Assembly: GCA_964034945.1 (NCBI GenBank)
Contig: OZ035961.1
Coordinates: forward strand, 42,374,184 to 42,438,183
Direction: 5' to 3'
From: Chrysopilus asiliformis
Taxonomy: Eukaryota; Arthropoda; Insecta; Diptera; Rhagionidae
Length of the DNA stretch: 64,000 bases
Part shown: positions 1 through 33,920 of the stretch, in pieces
How positions within the stretch are numbered: the stretch's first letter is position 1
Layout: every line of letters begins with the position of its first letter
Translations under genes and position numbers: made by a program
Notes under the pieces: model-generated
The model's input: the letters and a program-made list of their open reading frames with translations, nothing else
Databases searched by the model: none
Told to the model about the DNA's origin: nothing

Positions 1-260
1 ATATTCCAAGCGCAATGCACGCAAATTTCAAAAATGTATATGTTCGAATGGGCGTCCTTTTAATTTAACAAAAAATTAATAAATAAATTTAATGAGGCAA
101 ATAGGCCTTTCTCCTTCTGTAAAAAGAGAAAATATAACTTAAAAACAAAACATTCAAATAAAAAATTAACAATCAAACCATTATGCAAGACCTTTTTCAT
201 GGAAAACGTCATTTTTGATATGTCACCTGTTATTTTGGCCGTATGGTAGCCGGATGAAGG
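1..260. other. AT-rich flank, nothing recognised
   Basis: AT-rich sequence left of the first MITE copy. The minus-strand open frame here is low-complexity (Phe/Leu/Lys-rich) and overlaps the repeat, so I do not call a gene. Confidence 0.4.
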
Positions 261-631
261 TAGAACCAGAAACATACGTCCGTGCGTCCGCCATGCGTCC
301 GTCACGTTGACAGTTCGATGCGGTCAAAGTAAAATCAACGGGCTGCTATGGGTACTCCCTTAATAATGCGTTTGTCCGCATAGAGTAGGTCGACTTTTTA
401 CTTTTACATGCGGCAACGCACGGAAATGTCGTTTCGCAAAAAAGTTTGGTTACGATTTAAGCAATTTAAGTATGGAACAAATTGAAAGTAATTGTTTCGA
501 CGATAAACCAATAGAAGAAGTTCAAAAAAAGTGAAGAAGAAGTGATTCGTTGCCGTACCCAACTGTCACCGCATAAAACTGTCTACCGGACGGACGCATG
601 ACGGACGCATCGACGTACGATTCAGGTTCTA
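261..631. repeat. MITE family A, copy 1 (reverse orientation to copies 2 and 3)
   Basis: About 370 bp bounded by inverted repeats beginning TAGAACC and ending GGTTCTA. The terminal segments contain repeated GACGGACGCAT-type words, for example ATGCGTCCGTCATGCGTCC near one end and its complement at the other. The interior matches, in reverse orientation, the copies at 20324-20695 and 38100-38968. No coding capacity is seen, so it is a non-autonomous DNA element whose superfamily I cannot name. Confidence 0.75.
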
Positions 632-22553
<21,922 letters not shown>

Positions 22554-23232
22554 TCATATTAAAATTTAAAAAAAAAATCAACTACAGGTGGCAAGATAGA
22601 AAAACCACTTTGGTCAAGCTAAAAAATCAAGTGTTACACACACATACACACACACACACAAAATAAATTCATTTAAAGTATTGTTCCAAGAAAATCTATA
22701 GTATTGTTGATTCTTAGAAGCAGAAAAGTAAACAAAAAATTCTTAAAAATATTCTTTCAAAAATATAACAAGGAAAATTCACTTCTAAATAGTTAACAAG
22801 CTTTCCATTCGGGACGTGTTCAGCTTAGGTTAATGTCAATATTTTAACAAATTTAAACGAAATCTCTTATCAAACTTTTTTTTTAAATTGATCGATTCCT
22901 TGTTTTAAAACAAAAATCTAAAATAATTTTAATAATTTGTAAAATTCATACTTTAATCTCAGTTTTTTCGCAACACGCTATGATTAACTGTTTATGTTAT
23001 ACTGCGAAATCTCAGTTAAGAGTCTCATTTAAAAGAAAAATCTCTTGAAAACGTCTTCCTTTGATCGTTTACTTAGCAATAATCAACACCAATATACATA
23101 AAATATTTAATTTTAATGTTTTTAGCATTATATATTACAGTCGTGCCAAGATTCTTTTCTCGTGATGCTTCCATTAGAAATTTCAAAAAATAGAAAGAAA
23201 ATATTTAACAATTTGCAAACCTGTACACATTA
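22554..23232 (+). other. 3' flank of the RhoGAP gene with CA microsatellite
   Basis: Probable 3' UTR and flank. A (CA)n tract lies at about 22636-22661. No strong AATAAA at a defined distance can be singled out because the DNA is AT-rich throughout. Confidence 0.4.
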
Positions 23233-24190
23233 CAGGGTTGTGCAAAAGTTCCCGTACATTTTTTGGTACAAATAAATGCTAGAATGTTTCAAAATATCAT
23301 GTTAAAAATTGCTTTTCTCGGCAAATTATGTTTTATTATTATCAAATAACATAAATGAAATAATCTTTATTACAGTAAATGCTCAAAATTTGAACAATTT
23401 GCTTTTATGCAACGCTCGCACCCGTTTTGGAAAATTTTGAACAATGGTCGCTAATTGTTCAACAGAAATTTCGTCCCAAGCGCGTATTAAAGCTCTTTTT
23501 AAAGCATCAACATTACAGTAACTTTTTCCTGACACTTTTTGCTCCAATAAAGACCAGACTGAATAGTCCATTGGGTTCAAATCTGGTGAGTTTGGCGACC
23601 AAACGTCTTTGTTCCAAAATCCTGGAAACAACTCATTGCAGAGCTCAATTGTTTTTTTCGCTGAATGGGATGGGGCCCAGTCTTGCTGCAGCATCCAGGC
23701 ATCGTTTCGGAAGTGATTCTGTGCCCATGGATGCAGAACATATCGACGAATAGCCTGTTGATACACTGTTGCATTGATTTTCACGTTTCTCTCAATGAAA
23801 ATCAATGGTGTCTTTCCCGATGCACAGATTCCAGCCCAAACCATAACAGATGATGGAAAATGGCGGCGAGTGATGATATTTGCTGACTTCTTTTGGGTTT
23901 TTTTAAGTAGTTGTCTGTCGTTCTTGCGCTCAACAGTAAATATTTTTTCGTCTGTAAACAGCGCTCAGCACCAACCAGACGAAGCATGCATCGCGCCTTT
24001 GTGAGACGTTTCGCTGGTTATTTTTAGACCTCATAACGTGGGTAAATGGTTTAAACTGGTCGTAAAATCACTTAATTTTAAATAAACAATTTGGACTGAT
24101 TGGAAAAAATGGCAACGAAGGCAGACAAACCATTTATTTGGTGAAAAAGACTGATATTTTAAAATGTACGGGAACTTTTGCACAACCCTG
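23233..24190 (-). mobile_element. Deleted DD37D Tc1/mariner element
   Basis: 958 bp with perfect 30-bp terminal inverted repeats starting CAGGGTTGTGCAAAAGTTCC, flanked by TA on each side. The interior holds the C-terminal two-thirds of a transposase on the minus strand. The N-terminal helix-turn-helix region is gone, so this is an internally deleted, non-autonomous copy. Perfect inverted repeats suggest it was mobilised fairly recently. Confidence 0.93.
23383..23960 (-). pseudogene. DD37D mariner-like transposase, N-terminally truncated
   Basis: The open frame from 23844 to 23383 continues upstream in frame to a first catalytic motif (LFTDEKIFTVE, about 23950). The second Asp is in LQQDWAPSHSA and the third in SPNSPDLNPMDYSVW. 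I count 37 residues between the last two, so the triad is DD37D, as in the maT clade of Tc1/mariner. Before the first Asp the frame breaks (frameshift around 23955) and no DNA-binding domain follows. The catalytic core is otherwise uninterrupted. The coding strand is opposite to the nearby RhoGAP gene. Confidence 0.88.
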
Positions 24191-24192
24191 TA

Positions 24193-26317
24193 TATTAAAT
24201 CGATTACTTTGTCAATGGCGCGCGTTTCTTAGTTTTTCGGTATGCAACAAAAACTGCGACGCCGGCAAAAGGAAATTCCGCCACAGGCAAGATTTTTATT
24301 AAAAGAATGCATACAGGTAGAAATTAATGCGCCGCTGGCGAAAAATTTTAACATTCAAGGTCTGATACACCCTTAAATTAGGGTTTCCATCTCGTCCTTT
24401 TTTCCCCGTACGATGTCCTCTTTTTTTACTTTTAACTGATGTAATGGAAAAGGCGTTGCATTAGTTAATTCAGTCGTTCCCGACACTGCACTAGCCTGTA
24501 CAATTTCTCTTCGGATTTTATAGATACTGTTGTGTATGAAAGGAAACAACCGTTGATTTTCCAACAATACTTTATTTCTTAATAACTACGATCCGAATTG
24601 CTCGACAGCAACAGAAGAAGTGCGCGAGCCTACATCACAATATCTACATTCAATAACATTTTGTGTTACCCGATATAAATCTGTGCTGTCAGAAGGACAA
24701 AATATAACAGATACTTCTCTAGAAATGCTAAGAAGAACTATCCAAAATAGATGACCCATCTAGATTTTCGTTTGGCTTGTACATCTGTTGAATCTCTCTA
24801 AACCCTCAGCTTGCTTCGTTTCTGTTTTTTGGAAATGTCGATTCTCAATACTAGCACGTAAAATATATTTTTTTAGACTATGACATTAATACTGCGATGA
24901 AAGTACTTCTGACACGTCCCGAACTTTATCCAAGCTTAAATAATAACACTTTAAAAAAGAACTATCAAAAATAATTTAATAATAAAAAATTATAATATGC
25001 CAAATATATAAAATGTTTGTAAATTTGAAAAAAAATAATAGAATTAAATATATTAATATTTAAAAATACGGATAACTTATCACAAATATTGCTTGATAAA
25101 TTAGGCCTTAATTGTAAATCATACGTTACAAATAATAATATTAATGATGACAATTTCATGAAAAATAAATATTAAACAATAACACAATTTACCAGTTCAC
25201 AGAATATTCTATTTTGATTTATGAAACTGATAAATACCAAATGGATAAAATGAATGGCATATAAGAATTTAAATTGTAACGACAAAATTGACTGGCTTTG
25301 ATGAAAATGTAAGGGAAGAAAGTTAAATTATATATTTTTAGAGGATTAATAGTTTGAGTTAAAGAGAAATTAACATTTAATTCGTGCTATGATTATAAAT
25401 ATTCTGTTACACAGAAGTTAAGTGTAAGACGCATTACAAGGTATTTTTTTTTTATTTCTACGGCAGCGGAATTTTTAACAACATTTTGCTCCATTTTTAT
25501 GACAAGAATTTCCCAGAACCTCTTTTCAACAGTGTTACCAGTTGTTAACCCTTTCAATCTGGCTTTGGCAAAGGTAGAATTGAGACGCTCAGCGCTAGAA
25601 TGGACTTTTCTGGGATAAAATTTTTCAGACGCTCTTAACAAATTTTGGTAGGTTAGGTCGTTCTAGCGCCTCAGTTAACGTAGTGGCTTAATGCTAAAAC
25701 AATTAGCAGAAGATCTTGGTTCTAATTCCAGTCTGGGCTTGCTTTTGTTTTACGTACAATAAACTGATTTTACCGAAATCAGTAGGGCCGGTCTTATCTT
25801 TGTCTAGCCGAAATGGAAATTTGTTGCCCAAAAATCTGAAAAATTTGTTGCCGCAACATCTGAAAAATTTGTTGTAAACAGCTAGAATCGAGTGGTTCGT
25901 GTTTTCAATAAAATCCAAATATCGGAAACCATTTTTTGAAAGAAAATAATTTATCGATTTTTCAACGAATACTTGGTAAAGGTCTAAGAATAGGGTAGTT
26001 TTGGAAACAAATTGCAAAGAAGAAACAACACAAAATAGGAGACTGTTTAACCCGCATCCATCACTGAAAAAAAATCCTTTATCTTTCCCTCTGTGTAATT
26101 TTTACACATGTTGAATAAAATGGATAAAAGTAATGAAAAAAAAACATGTGTGTGCAGTCCACACGCGGTAGAAGTGAAACCTTAGGAAAACTAAACAGCG
26201 AGAGAATGAGTCGAATGCGGTATCAGGTGTGGAATAGTTATAGCTTTTATTTATTATAATATTGGTACCAAGTTCAAAAGTCATATTATATTTTTATTGA
26301 AAATCTAATACCCGATT
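24193..26317. other. Gene-poor AT-rich region with a tRNA-like stretch
   Basis: No supported gene. Near 25655-25745 is a tRNA-like pattern: TGGCTTAATGC resembling a box A and, about 30 bp on, GGTTCTAATTCC resembling a box B. That suggests a decayed tRNA-derived SINE head, not a functional tRNA, since no cloverleaf stem is convincing. Confidence 0.35.
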
Positions 26318-26577
26318 CATGATCAGCGACCCCAAAAACCCCATAGTGCCAATTTTTCCGGGGAAAAATGGGAAAAAGGATATTTTCATTATCCTTACAG
26401 GACCTTCCGTTTCGAATTTTGAAAATCTACATAGCTAAAAACCTGCTCCTGGCAACACAGATCATTTTGCAAAAAACCGCATAAAAATCGGTCCAGTAGT
26501 TTTTGAGTTTTGTAATCTCAGGCAGACAGGCAAACAGACAAACAATAAAACATCCATTTTTATATATATAGATATGT
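26318..26577 (-). mobile_element. Helitron-like fragment, reverse
   Basis: Read on the minus strand it starts near TATCTATATATATAAAAATG, continues with CTGTTTGCCTGTCTGCCTGA, and shares CGGAAGGTCCTG and CGCTGATCATGAAT with the element at 8824-9362. The 3' terminus is missing. Confidence 0.5.
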
Positions 26578-27169
26578 ATATATTGCAATGTATGACGAAA
26601 CATCAGTAATTTATCGCCTCCTCTCTCCACTTCCTCCCTCCTACCACTTCTCCCTTCCCCTTCTCCCTTCCCATCATTCTTGTTTACGATAAATTGACCG
26701 GCACCCATCTGTATTCTATCTCATTTTCTCGCAGGCTAAAATATCCTATCTCTTTTTACTGTCGCTTTTTCGTTTCATCGAGTTTGAAATCACTCACAAC
26801 GGCGCTAAAGAAGTTTTCACTTCAAAAAAGTTTTTGCAATTTAATCGACGAATTTTGTAAATTTATGTATTTCTTAGTCAGAAAAAAAACAATAAATGAA
26901 AAGATTATGCACATTTCTTACAAACGACATAGTGATGTTCGGGACATACAAATTTTTTGCATATGTCATACCGATTTGTATAGGAAGTATCGTTATTTTT
27001 CGAAGTGCAAGGCGCGTTTTCTGGATTTTGGTGTTTTTGTCAATGTTGTACTTGTTAATGATTCCTCTGGTTCCTCTGGCAAACCTTTGATGCGCCTTAC
27101 AACAACATTCGAATTAGTTCCGTATGGTAAAAAGAACGATGCACAAAAATGCCCCTTGATTAACTTTTG

Positions 27170-27450
27170 GGTTTTACTTTCGAGGTAACTCCATCGGAAA
27201 GGTAATTTGCTCTAGTTTCATGGACATAAGCTCTTTTTTAACGGGGTACTGCAGGGGGATGGTCAGCTGCCATCTTAGGCGCAATAATTTTTTCATGCAT
27301 TTCGACCGTCGAAAAATGCATGAAAAAATCATTAAGATTTTTAAGATGGCAGCTGACCATCCCCCTGCAGTTCCCCGCCAAAAAAGAGCTTGTGTCCATG
27401 AAACTAGAGCAAAATACCTTTCCAATGGAGGTACCACGAAAGTGAAACCT
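27170..27450. mobile_element. Foldback MITE (281 bp palindrome)
   Basis: Two arms of about 135 bp pair around a short centre near 27310 (CGACCGTCGAAAAATGCATG). Shared arm words include CAGGGGGATGGTCAGCTGCC and CTCTAGTTTCATGGACA. Several open frames appear only because both arms lack stops in the same way. They are not genes. Confidence 0.8.
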
Positions 27451-27852
27451 GAACTGGTTCAAAAGTTAGCCCGGGGCATAAAAATCGTCGAATCCTGCAT
27501 GGTTCTTTCCGTGACTGAATGTATGGATCCACTAATGCTTCACCAATTTCTATGAAAAAAAGACGACGACGATAATTTTTCGACTTTTTTTCCAATCAGG
27601 CTTCAATTCGGTAAAAACAACGAAAGCGTCAAGCTTTGAGCTCCTCAAGCTCCATATAAATGTTACTAAACATACTTTGTGTAAAATCTACACACAGGGG
27701 CAGATTTGTGGGAAATTTTGTACAGACAAAAATTGACATGTAGCAATATCTAATATACGGTAAAGGTTCGAATTTCACTATTTTAGAAAGGTAGAGAAAA
27801 ATTCGCTTAAAAATATTCAGGGGTTGTGTCGCAACATAAAGCTAAAGAAAAA

Positions 27853-28396
27853 CATAACAAAAGCTATAATTGCCAATCTGGCAATCATTGGAGACCCGTA
27901 TGGTGATATTCGTATCAAAATTCGAACAGTTATACCAAAATTCCAATTTGAAGTCAAACTTTCCAATAAGATTTTTTAAAATTTATTCCAATCGGATTTT
28001 GATGTATGGGAGTTTTATGTAGAATCATATCCTAAATAACTTTTGTTCTTGGACTTTTTTGATAAGATGCACCGTTTATGAGATATTCACAAAAAACGAT
28101 TTCGTTCGTATGGGGGGTACCCCCCCTAATGGTCCATTTTTGCCCATTAACGAACTTAGCCTCGCATTTTATGAAAAACGGATCCACGCAAAATTTCAAG
28201 TCTCTAGCTCAATCCGTGCGCCCGCAATCCGCGCCACAGACAGACAGACAGACAGACGGACGGACATGCAAAAATTAAATATTTTTATCATTCTAAACAC
28301 ACTGGTGTAATTTATTTTTTTGTGCGATGACGGGATCTTGGCGTTACAAACGGTAAAGCAAAGTTAATATACCCTTTGGTTTCACCATACGGGTAT
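27853..28396 (+). repeat. Repeat family B, copy 5 (full-length)
   Basis: From CATAACAAAAGC to CACCATACGGGTAT, with (CAGA)n at 28236-28262. It is very similar to copies 3 and 4. Confidence 0.85.
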
Positions 28397-28928
28397 AAAA
28401 ATGGTGTGAAAATTACACAAAGGATGGATGCAGGTTAAAAAAAATATTTACAGCTTATTCTGGGGTTGTGACACTAAAGTCACAAGTCAATAAAATTTGA
28501 TGCTTCTGCGACCGAGTTGTGTCGTCGGTCACTGACAGTCGCCAGAATAGTGCTATTAATTCCAAGTTTTGTTTTTGATAGGAACAGTGCAAGAATAATA
28601 AAGCATAAGGGTTTTTGAATTTCAAACTACTTCAAATTTGATTTTATGCTACCGACCGTACGTCGTTGTTGAAGTGATATTTATTGCTAATATGGAATCG
28701 TACAAAATATCCATATACGTTCTTTCGTCAATGGTATTAAAATTATTGAAATCTCTTTGAAAAATTATAAGGGTTTTTTTTTTGGCTTAAATCAATTTTA
28801 AATTACAAAAAAAATCGACGATGAATTTACAAAATCTTTATTCCTCTGTAATTCGACTACAATCGATTTCAAATAAAAAAGTTTAAAATTAAAAATTGAA
28901 GTTTATCAACTGACAGCTTTTTGAAAGG

Positions 28929-29208
28929 CACGGCATACAGACAACCAAGGTATGCCGTAAACTCAAATCTGACATTTCTTTGCAACGTCACTTGTGCCGA
29001 TTAGTTCGTCAAGTGCAGAGGGAATTTTGTATTCTGGATGGTTTTTTTTAAATTTGTGCGATTTAAATAAGATATTTGTAAATTAGTGGACTGATTGCAT
29101 TAAATAGTGATCAATAAACATAAAAATTAATTAAAAAAAGTCGGCACAAATGACGTCACACCTGACTATCAAAAGTTTACAGCATACCTTGGTTGTCTGT
29201 ATGCCGTG
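28929..29208. mobile_element. MITE family F, copy 1 (280 bp)
   Basis: Termini CACGGCATACAGACAACCAA and its complement, about 35 bp long. It is flanked by TTTGAAAGG on both sides, an 8-9 bp target duplication. The second copy (44985-45264) is exactly the same length. The interior has TGACGTCACACCTG near one end and CAACGTCACTTGTGCCG near the other. A hAT- or Mutator-like origin fits the duplication size. Confidence 0.85.
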
Positions 29209-29510
29209 TTTGAAAGGTTGCTTGTAGAGTTTGCAATACCGATACAAAATTACAATACCGGTATTTCGGTTAACTCTGGCAAAATTGCAAATGTAAACGG
29301 TTTCTTAGACAGCTTCTTTTCTTAAAATTAATACAATGCATGGAACAATATTTTATCAATACGCCGTATCAAAAATCATTCGACGTTCACAAGGGAAAAA
29401 ACTTTCAATTTGGTTGTAAAATTAATGAAGTTGAGATTTCTTCCTTAAAAAACACGCTTCATTACTGTTCTTAGTGAATTCGTAACTTTTCTTTTTTTTT
29501 ATAATTCCAG

Positions 29511-29729
29511 CCAGAGCTTAAGGGAAGAACCTTTAATGCCGATGCACAGCGCAGGCTGGTATTACAAAAAATGTATAAGCGCACATCGCCATCCCTCAAA
29601 AGGTCGCGACCCACCGGTTGGGAAACACTGCCTTACCCGACAAGAGTCGTTTTACGTGTTGTTGCTAGTGCTTTTCAACCAACAAAAACACATAAAGCAA
29701 TACGAGTGTTAGATACCAAATTTATTTAA
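29511..29729 (+). other. Open frame after a good acceptor, with a hAT-like terminus
   Basis: TTTTTTTATAATTCCAG precedes a 72-codon open frame ending at TAA 29727-29729. Inside, at about 29593-29635, AAAGGTCGCGACCCACCGGT followed by TGGGAAACACTG looks like the inner side of a hAT transposon end (CAGTGTTTCCCAACCGGTGG reversed). I take this as a transposon remnant, not an exon. Confidence 0.3.
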
Positions 29730-30678
29730 AATTATTTCCTTTCAAATGCGCACCTTAACTTTACTGTTGCTCCTCGACTTATTACGCGATTGCCTTGGGA
29801 TATAAAATTAAAAGTCAATCAAAATAAATACTTACTAATATATAAAAAGAGCAAACTTTATTGCAACTAACTAAATAATAAATATCAAAACTTTTTAACA
29901 AACTGTAAGTCGCGGAGTATCTCTGATTAAAAGAAACTGTACATATTTATTTTAGTTATATATTTTTACAATAAATAACGCCAATTAAAACACTTTTCAG
30001 CTAAGTCTAACAAATGCTACAAGTCATGGATAACATTTTGATAATTACTGCCTCTTATGTGTTTTTTTTTTGATTATTTGTTTTTAATCTATTTGTTTTT
30101 ATATCAATTGCAGTTAATCGTTTTTTCTCACTCTCTCTTTTAATATTTAATTTGCAAATAGAGGGCTCAAATCCGTTTCACAAAATAAAAAAGAATTTAA
30201 AAGAGAGAATATAAATGGAAAATAATATAAATTACAAATGGACAATATATTTTTGAATAAATAAAATTGTGGAATAAAATGAATTAAGAGCATTACGACA
30301 TTCGTAATAATTCTCGTACGTTCAATAAACATTGAAAATTAACAACGAGAAAATAATTTTGAATTCCAAAAGAAACAAAAAAACGTTAATTACAATAATA
30401 ATAAAACAACAGAATTTGTCCGATAGCATAGAGAATAATATCTAATTTTAGCGACAAAACTAATATGTTTATAAGTAAGGCATGATATTATTATGTTTGA
30501 AAATTGAGATGGAACAAAATGAGAAGATAAATGAAATAAAAAGTATTTATTTGAATATATCAAATGTTGTTTAATTCATTTATCAGGTTTCTTAAATTTC
30601 CTCATGAATAGAACGGCAAAATCAGGCAAGAAAATTCATATTCTTCCAAAATCAGTTGCGCCAATATACTTTTTCGGG
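29730..30678. other. AT-rich intergenic DNA
   Basis: Nothing recognised. The minus-strand frame at 30147-30332 is hydrophobic low-complexity translation of AT-rich DNA. Confidence 0.4.
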
Positions 30679-30840
30679 TAATTTGGTGTCGCTTATTCTG
30701 ATTCCGGGAACAGGATCAGCTTTAATTTTTGAGACACAGAGGGTGACTCATGGATTTCCAAAGATGTATGGACGGTGTATGAACCAGAGCTGACAGTCGA
30801 ACCAGTGCCAAGTTTGGAATTAGCGACACCAAATTATCCA
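30679..30840. repeat. Short inverted-repeat element
   Basis: About 160 bp with ends GGTAATTTGGTGTCGCT and AGCGACACCAAATTATCC. No further copies were noticed in the window. Confidence 0.5.
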
Positions 30841-30959
30841 TAAAAATATTTACAGTCAAACATTTTTCGTTTATTATCATTGTGTGGAGTAAAAATACAG
30901 TGAATCAAAGAAAACATAGATTGCGACACTAGCAAATGACGCGTAATTTTACGTCATTA

Positions 30960-31360
30960 AGAGCTCTTCGTAGTAAATAATGATTGGAGACAAATCTTTG
31001 ACAGATTCATTACCGTCTCTCGAGCACCGTCGCTCTGTTGGGGTACTCAGCATATTCTATAGATATTTCCATGGGAAATGTTCCATCGAAATTTCCCAAC
31101 TTATTCCTCCACGATATGTTTTCTCTAGACCCTCTCGTGCAGCCCGCGCGCACGACTTCTTCCTTGAGCCTCACCGTTTTCGTACAGTAAAGTTTAGGAG
31201 TTGCTTCATTCTACGAACAACAAGACTTTGGAACGATTTACCATCCGATGTGTTCCCCCCGGACAATAATAATCATATGTAGAAGTTCAAGGATAACATA
31301 AACTGACATCTTCTTTCGTTCTTCCGACCATCCTGAGCTGTGCTTCCGCATTAAAGGGTG
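30960..31360 (+). pseudogene. LINE reverse transcriptase C-terminal fragment
   Basis: The frame 30980-31282 contains LPSLEHRRSVGVLSIFYRYF, HGKCSIEISQLIPP and TTRLWNDLPSDVFPPD, the typical C-terminal tail of Jockey/CR1-type non-LTR retrotransposon polymerases. After a stop it continues as KFKDNIN. Only about 100 residues remain, so it is a 5'-truncated dead copy. The family-D repeat begins directly downstream. Confidence 0.8.
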
Positions 31361-31387
31361 TTGACCTAAGCTCTGGCTAAAACTTTA

Positions 31388-32222
31388 AAAAAATATCAGT
31401 TGTGGTCAACACAAAACTTTCTTCTACAAAATCTACGACCCTGCGCAATTTACGCTAGAGCCCTGTCGCGTTGTGAACCTAAGACGAGCTCCCAATAAAT
31501 TCTTGGTTCATCCAAAAATATCAAAAACGTACAAAATTTGAGATAACTTGAGAACGGTAAAAGATATCAATTTACGGTAAATGGCAAAAATGTAGAAAAT
31601 GTTAACATCTTTAATTATTCTTATAACTGATTTGTCGAAAAACCGTTAGTTTGCAAATTATTCGCAAAAATATGATTTTTTACATATTAAAAAATATCTC
31701 AATAACGGTAAAAGATAACGGATAACGGTAAGAAACAAAATTGTGCAGAATGACATTCTCATTAATTCACTTTATACATTCAGTCAGCAAAAACTCGTTA
31801 ATTTTCGAGATAATCGCAAAAAACTTGGAAATAACGGTTTATCTCGATAACAGGTTGAGATATCGAGTTATAGCTAAAGACAAAAGTGTGGGAAATTTTA
31901 TTTTCTCCAAGTTTTGTCATACTTAAGGCCACTAAAAAACGCGTAGTTTGGGAGTAAATCGAGAAAAACGAAATTGCGATTTTTGAAAAACCGCCATTTT
32001 GGATACTTCCGGTTAACGCATTTTGGATACTTCCGGTTAACGGAAAAAAAAGACTGACAGACTGACAGACTGACAGACAGACTGACAGACAGAAAGACAT
32101 TTTTTTAATATGACTCCAATCGACTCAGGAGTGATCGGGAAATGTTTTTTAGGCAAAATTAAGAGGTCGAAATTTTTCATGAATACAATACTTTATTATA
32201 CTCCGTAGAAGAAAGTAAAAAT
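31388..32222 (-). repeat. Repeat family D, copy 2 (inverted)
   Basis: Matches copy 1 (9561-10482) on the opposite strand over nearly its full length, including the ACTTTCTTCTAC end (complement at 32203-32216) and a (GACAGACT)n tract at 32052-32095. It carries an extra duplicated TTTTGGATACTTCCGGTTAA near 32000-32040. Confidence 0.8.
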
Positions 32223-32225
32223 ACA

Positions 32226-33112
32226 AACTAACAAATAATAGTTGCCATAATAAACTGTACAAAAGTTCAGATTACCCAAAAGTTTGATCTCTCATCGCGA
32301 AGAATTTCAGGCCTTCTTTTCTTTACAACTCTAAAATATGCACCACCCACAATTCATCGTCAACCTCGGTAACGAAATTTTCCGATATTACCCTCAATAT
32401 AAGTAAGAACTCCGATATCTCGAAATTCTTCAAAACTCGATTTACCGTATGTCGTCTTATCGATGTTCGACTGTATTTAATTCAATTATTTATTTTTAAT
32501 ATGCACCTGATTGTTTGACAGATTTCGTAAAAGTAAAATTATAGGACACGATTTTTTTACACACTGGTCAACAAATTTGAATATTTGTTTTTTAATCTGG
32601 GTTCAATTGAACTATTATTATTTTTTCTATGTTAAAAAACCTTTTAAAATGTGTCTAGTCTTTAATAAATTTTGCTTTGGAGTCTAAATCAGAAAAATTA
32701 ATTATATATTAGAAACAGATCCCTCCAACTCGACATGATGTGCTATCTCAGTTTTCTCTTATGACCTTATCATGTCAATTAGCTGCTTTTTATCTATTTA
32801 AAAACAATCTCATGCGAACGAAAGCAATTATTTCAGTGGTAAAAGTGATTTTTCCAGGTCTTTAGGATCAACAAAGTGTATTTTTATACAATTTTCTTCT
32901 ATGAAATTTTTAGGACTTTTTGGTCATCTCGGCAATTTCATTGTTTCAACTAAAAACAAGCTTTTATTTAAAAAAAAATACTAAAAAGAAAATAATTCTT
33001 TGGGCGCTGCATCAGAAATAAAAATGATATAAATATTTAAATTTTTATGCTTTTATCTCGTTTATTTCTAATACACAGCGCTGAAAAAAATATTTTTTTC
33101 TCGTTCTAGAAT
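32226..33112. other. AT-rich intergenic DNA
   Basis: No gene, RNA or repeat boundary that I can support. Confidence 0.35.
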
Positions 33113-33920
33113 TTTACTTTCTCATACGAAGTATTATAAAGTATTGTATTCATGAAAAATTTTGACCTCTTCATTTTGCATTGAAAATATTTTCCGAGCA
33201 CTCCAGCCAGAGTCGATTGGAGTTATATTACAAAAATGTCTTTCTGCCTGTGTACAAGATTGCTCAAAAATTACTGGAGCTAGAACCAGAGAACAAATAA
33301 TCTAGAGAATAAACTCTTAGAACAAATTTTTAGAGAAAATTTTTCCACTGTGAGATGAAGCAAGAGGATCCGATGTAACACGGAAAAAATTATCCATTCG
33401 ATTCCTCCATCTCATTGAATAGATACGACGAAAATGATTAGAAAATGTTTTCTCTGCTTCGTGCTCCCTAGTCTAAAAGTAATTAACTTTTAGGCCGTAG
33501 CTAGTGAATGATAGCGACATTTTTCCCCCCTTCGAAGGAGAAATTTGTCAAAAATTTGTTCGGCAGAGTTTTTTCTATATATTCCTTATTCTATGCTAGA
33601 ACCATGAAATTTTACAGAGTTGTTTGTTCCAGGAATGGAACGATTATTGGTAAAAATCTTTTAACCGGAAGGAACCTAAATGACGGCTTTTTCGCAGTTT
33701 CGTTTTGCTAAAACTCGATATCTCGGACCGTTATTGAGAATTACCGTTATTTAAAAAAAATCGGTGTTTTGTGGTTAACCAGTTTTCGGTGTTGCAATGT
33801 GTAATATAAATTCATGGGAATAGTATTCCCCAAATTTTTTTTTCGTTTACATTTATCCGCTGCTTTTTACCGTTATTGGGACATCTTCATTAAAATAATC
33901 CTATTGAAATTTTTTGGCTT
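33113..33920 (+). repeat. Repeat family D, diverged partial copy
   Basis: TTTTACTTTCTCATACGAAG, GTATTGTATTCATGAAAAAT and the later AAACTCGATATCTCGGACCG / GTTATTTAAAAAAAATCG blocks follow the family-D order. It has insertions relative to copy 1. Confidence 0.55.

Noticed and set aside
26694..27188. 164-codon plus-strand open frame
   Set aside because: Phe/Ser/Lys-rich translation of AT-rich DNA without motifs; the end overlaps a foldback element.
29511..29729. Possible alternative last exon of the RhoGAP gene
   Set aside because: The RhoGAP domain ends naturally at 22553, and this segment contains a hAT-like terminus and lies 7 kb away.
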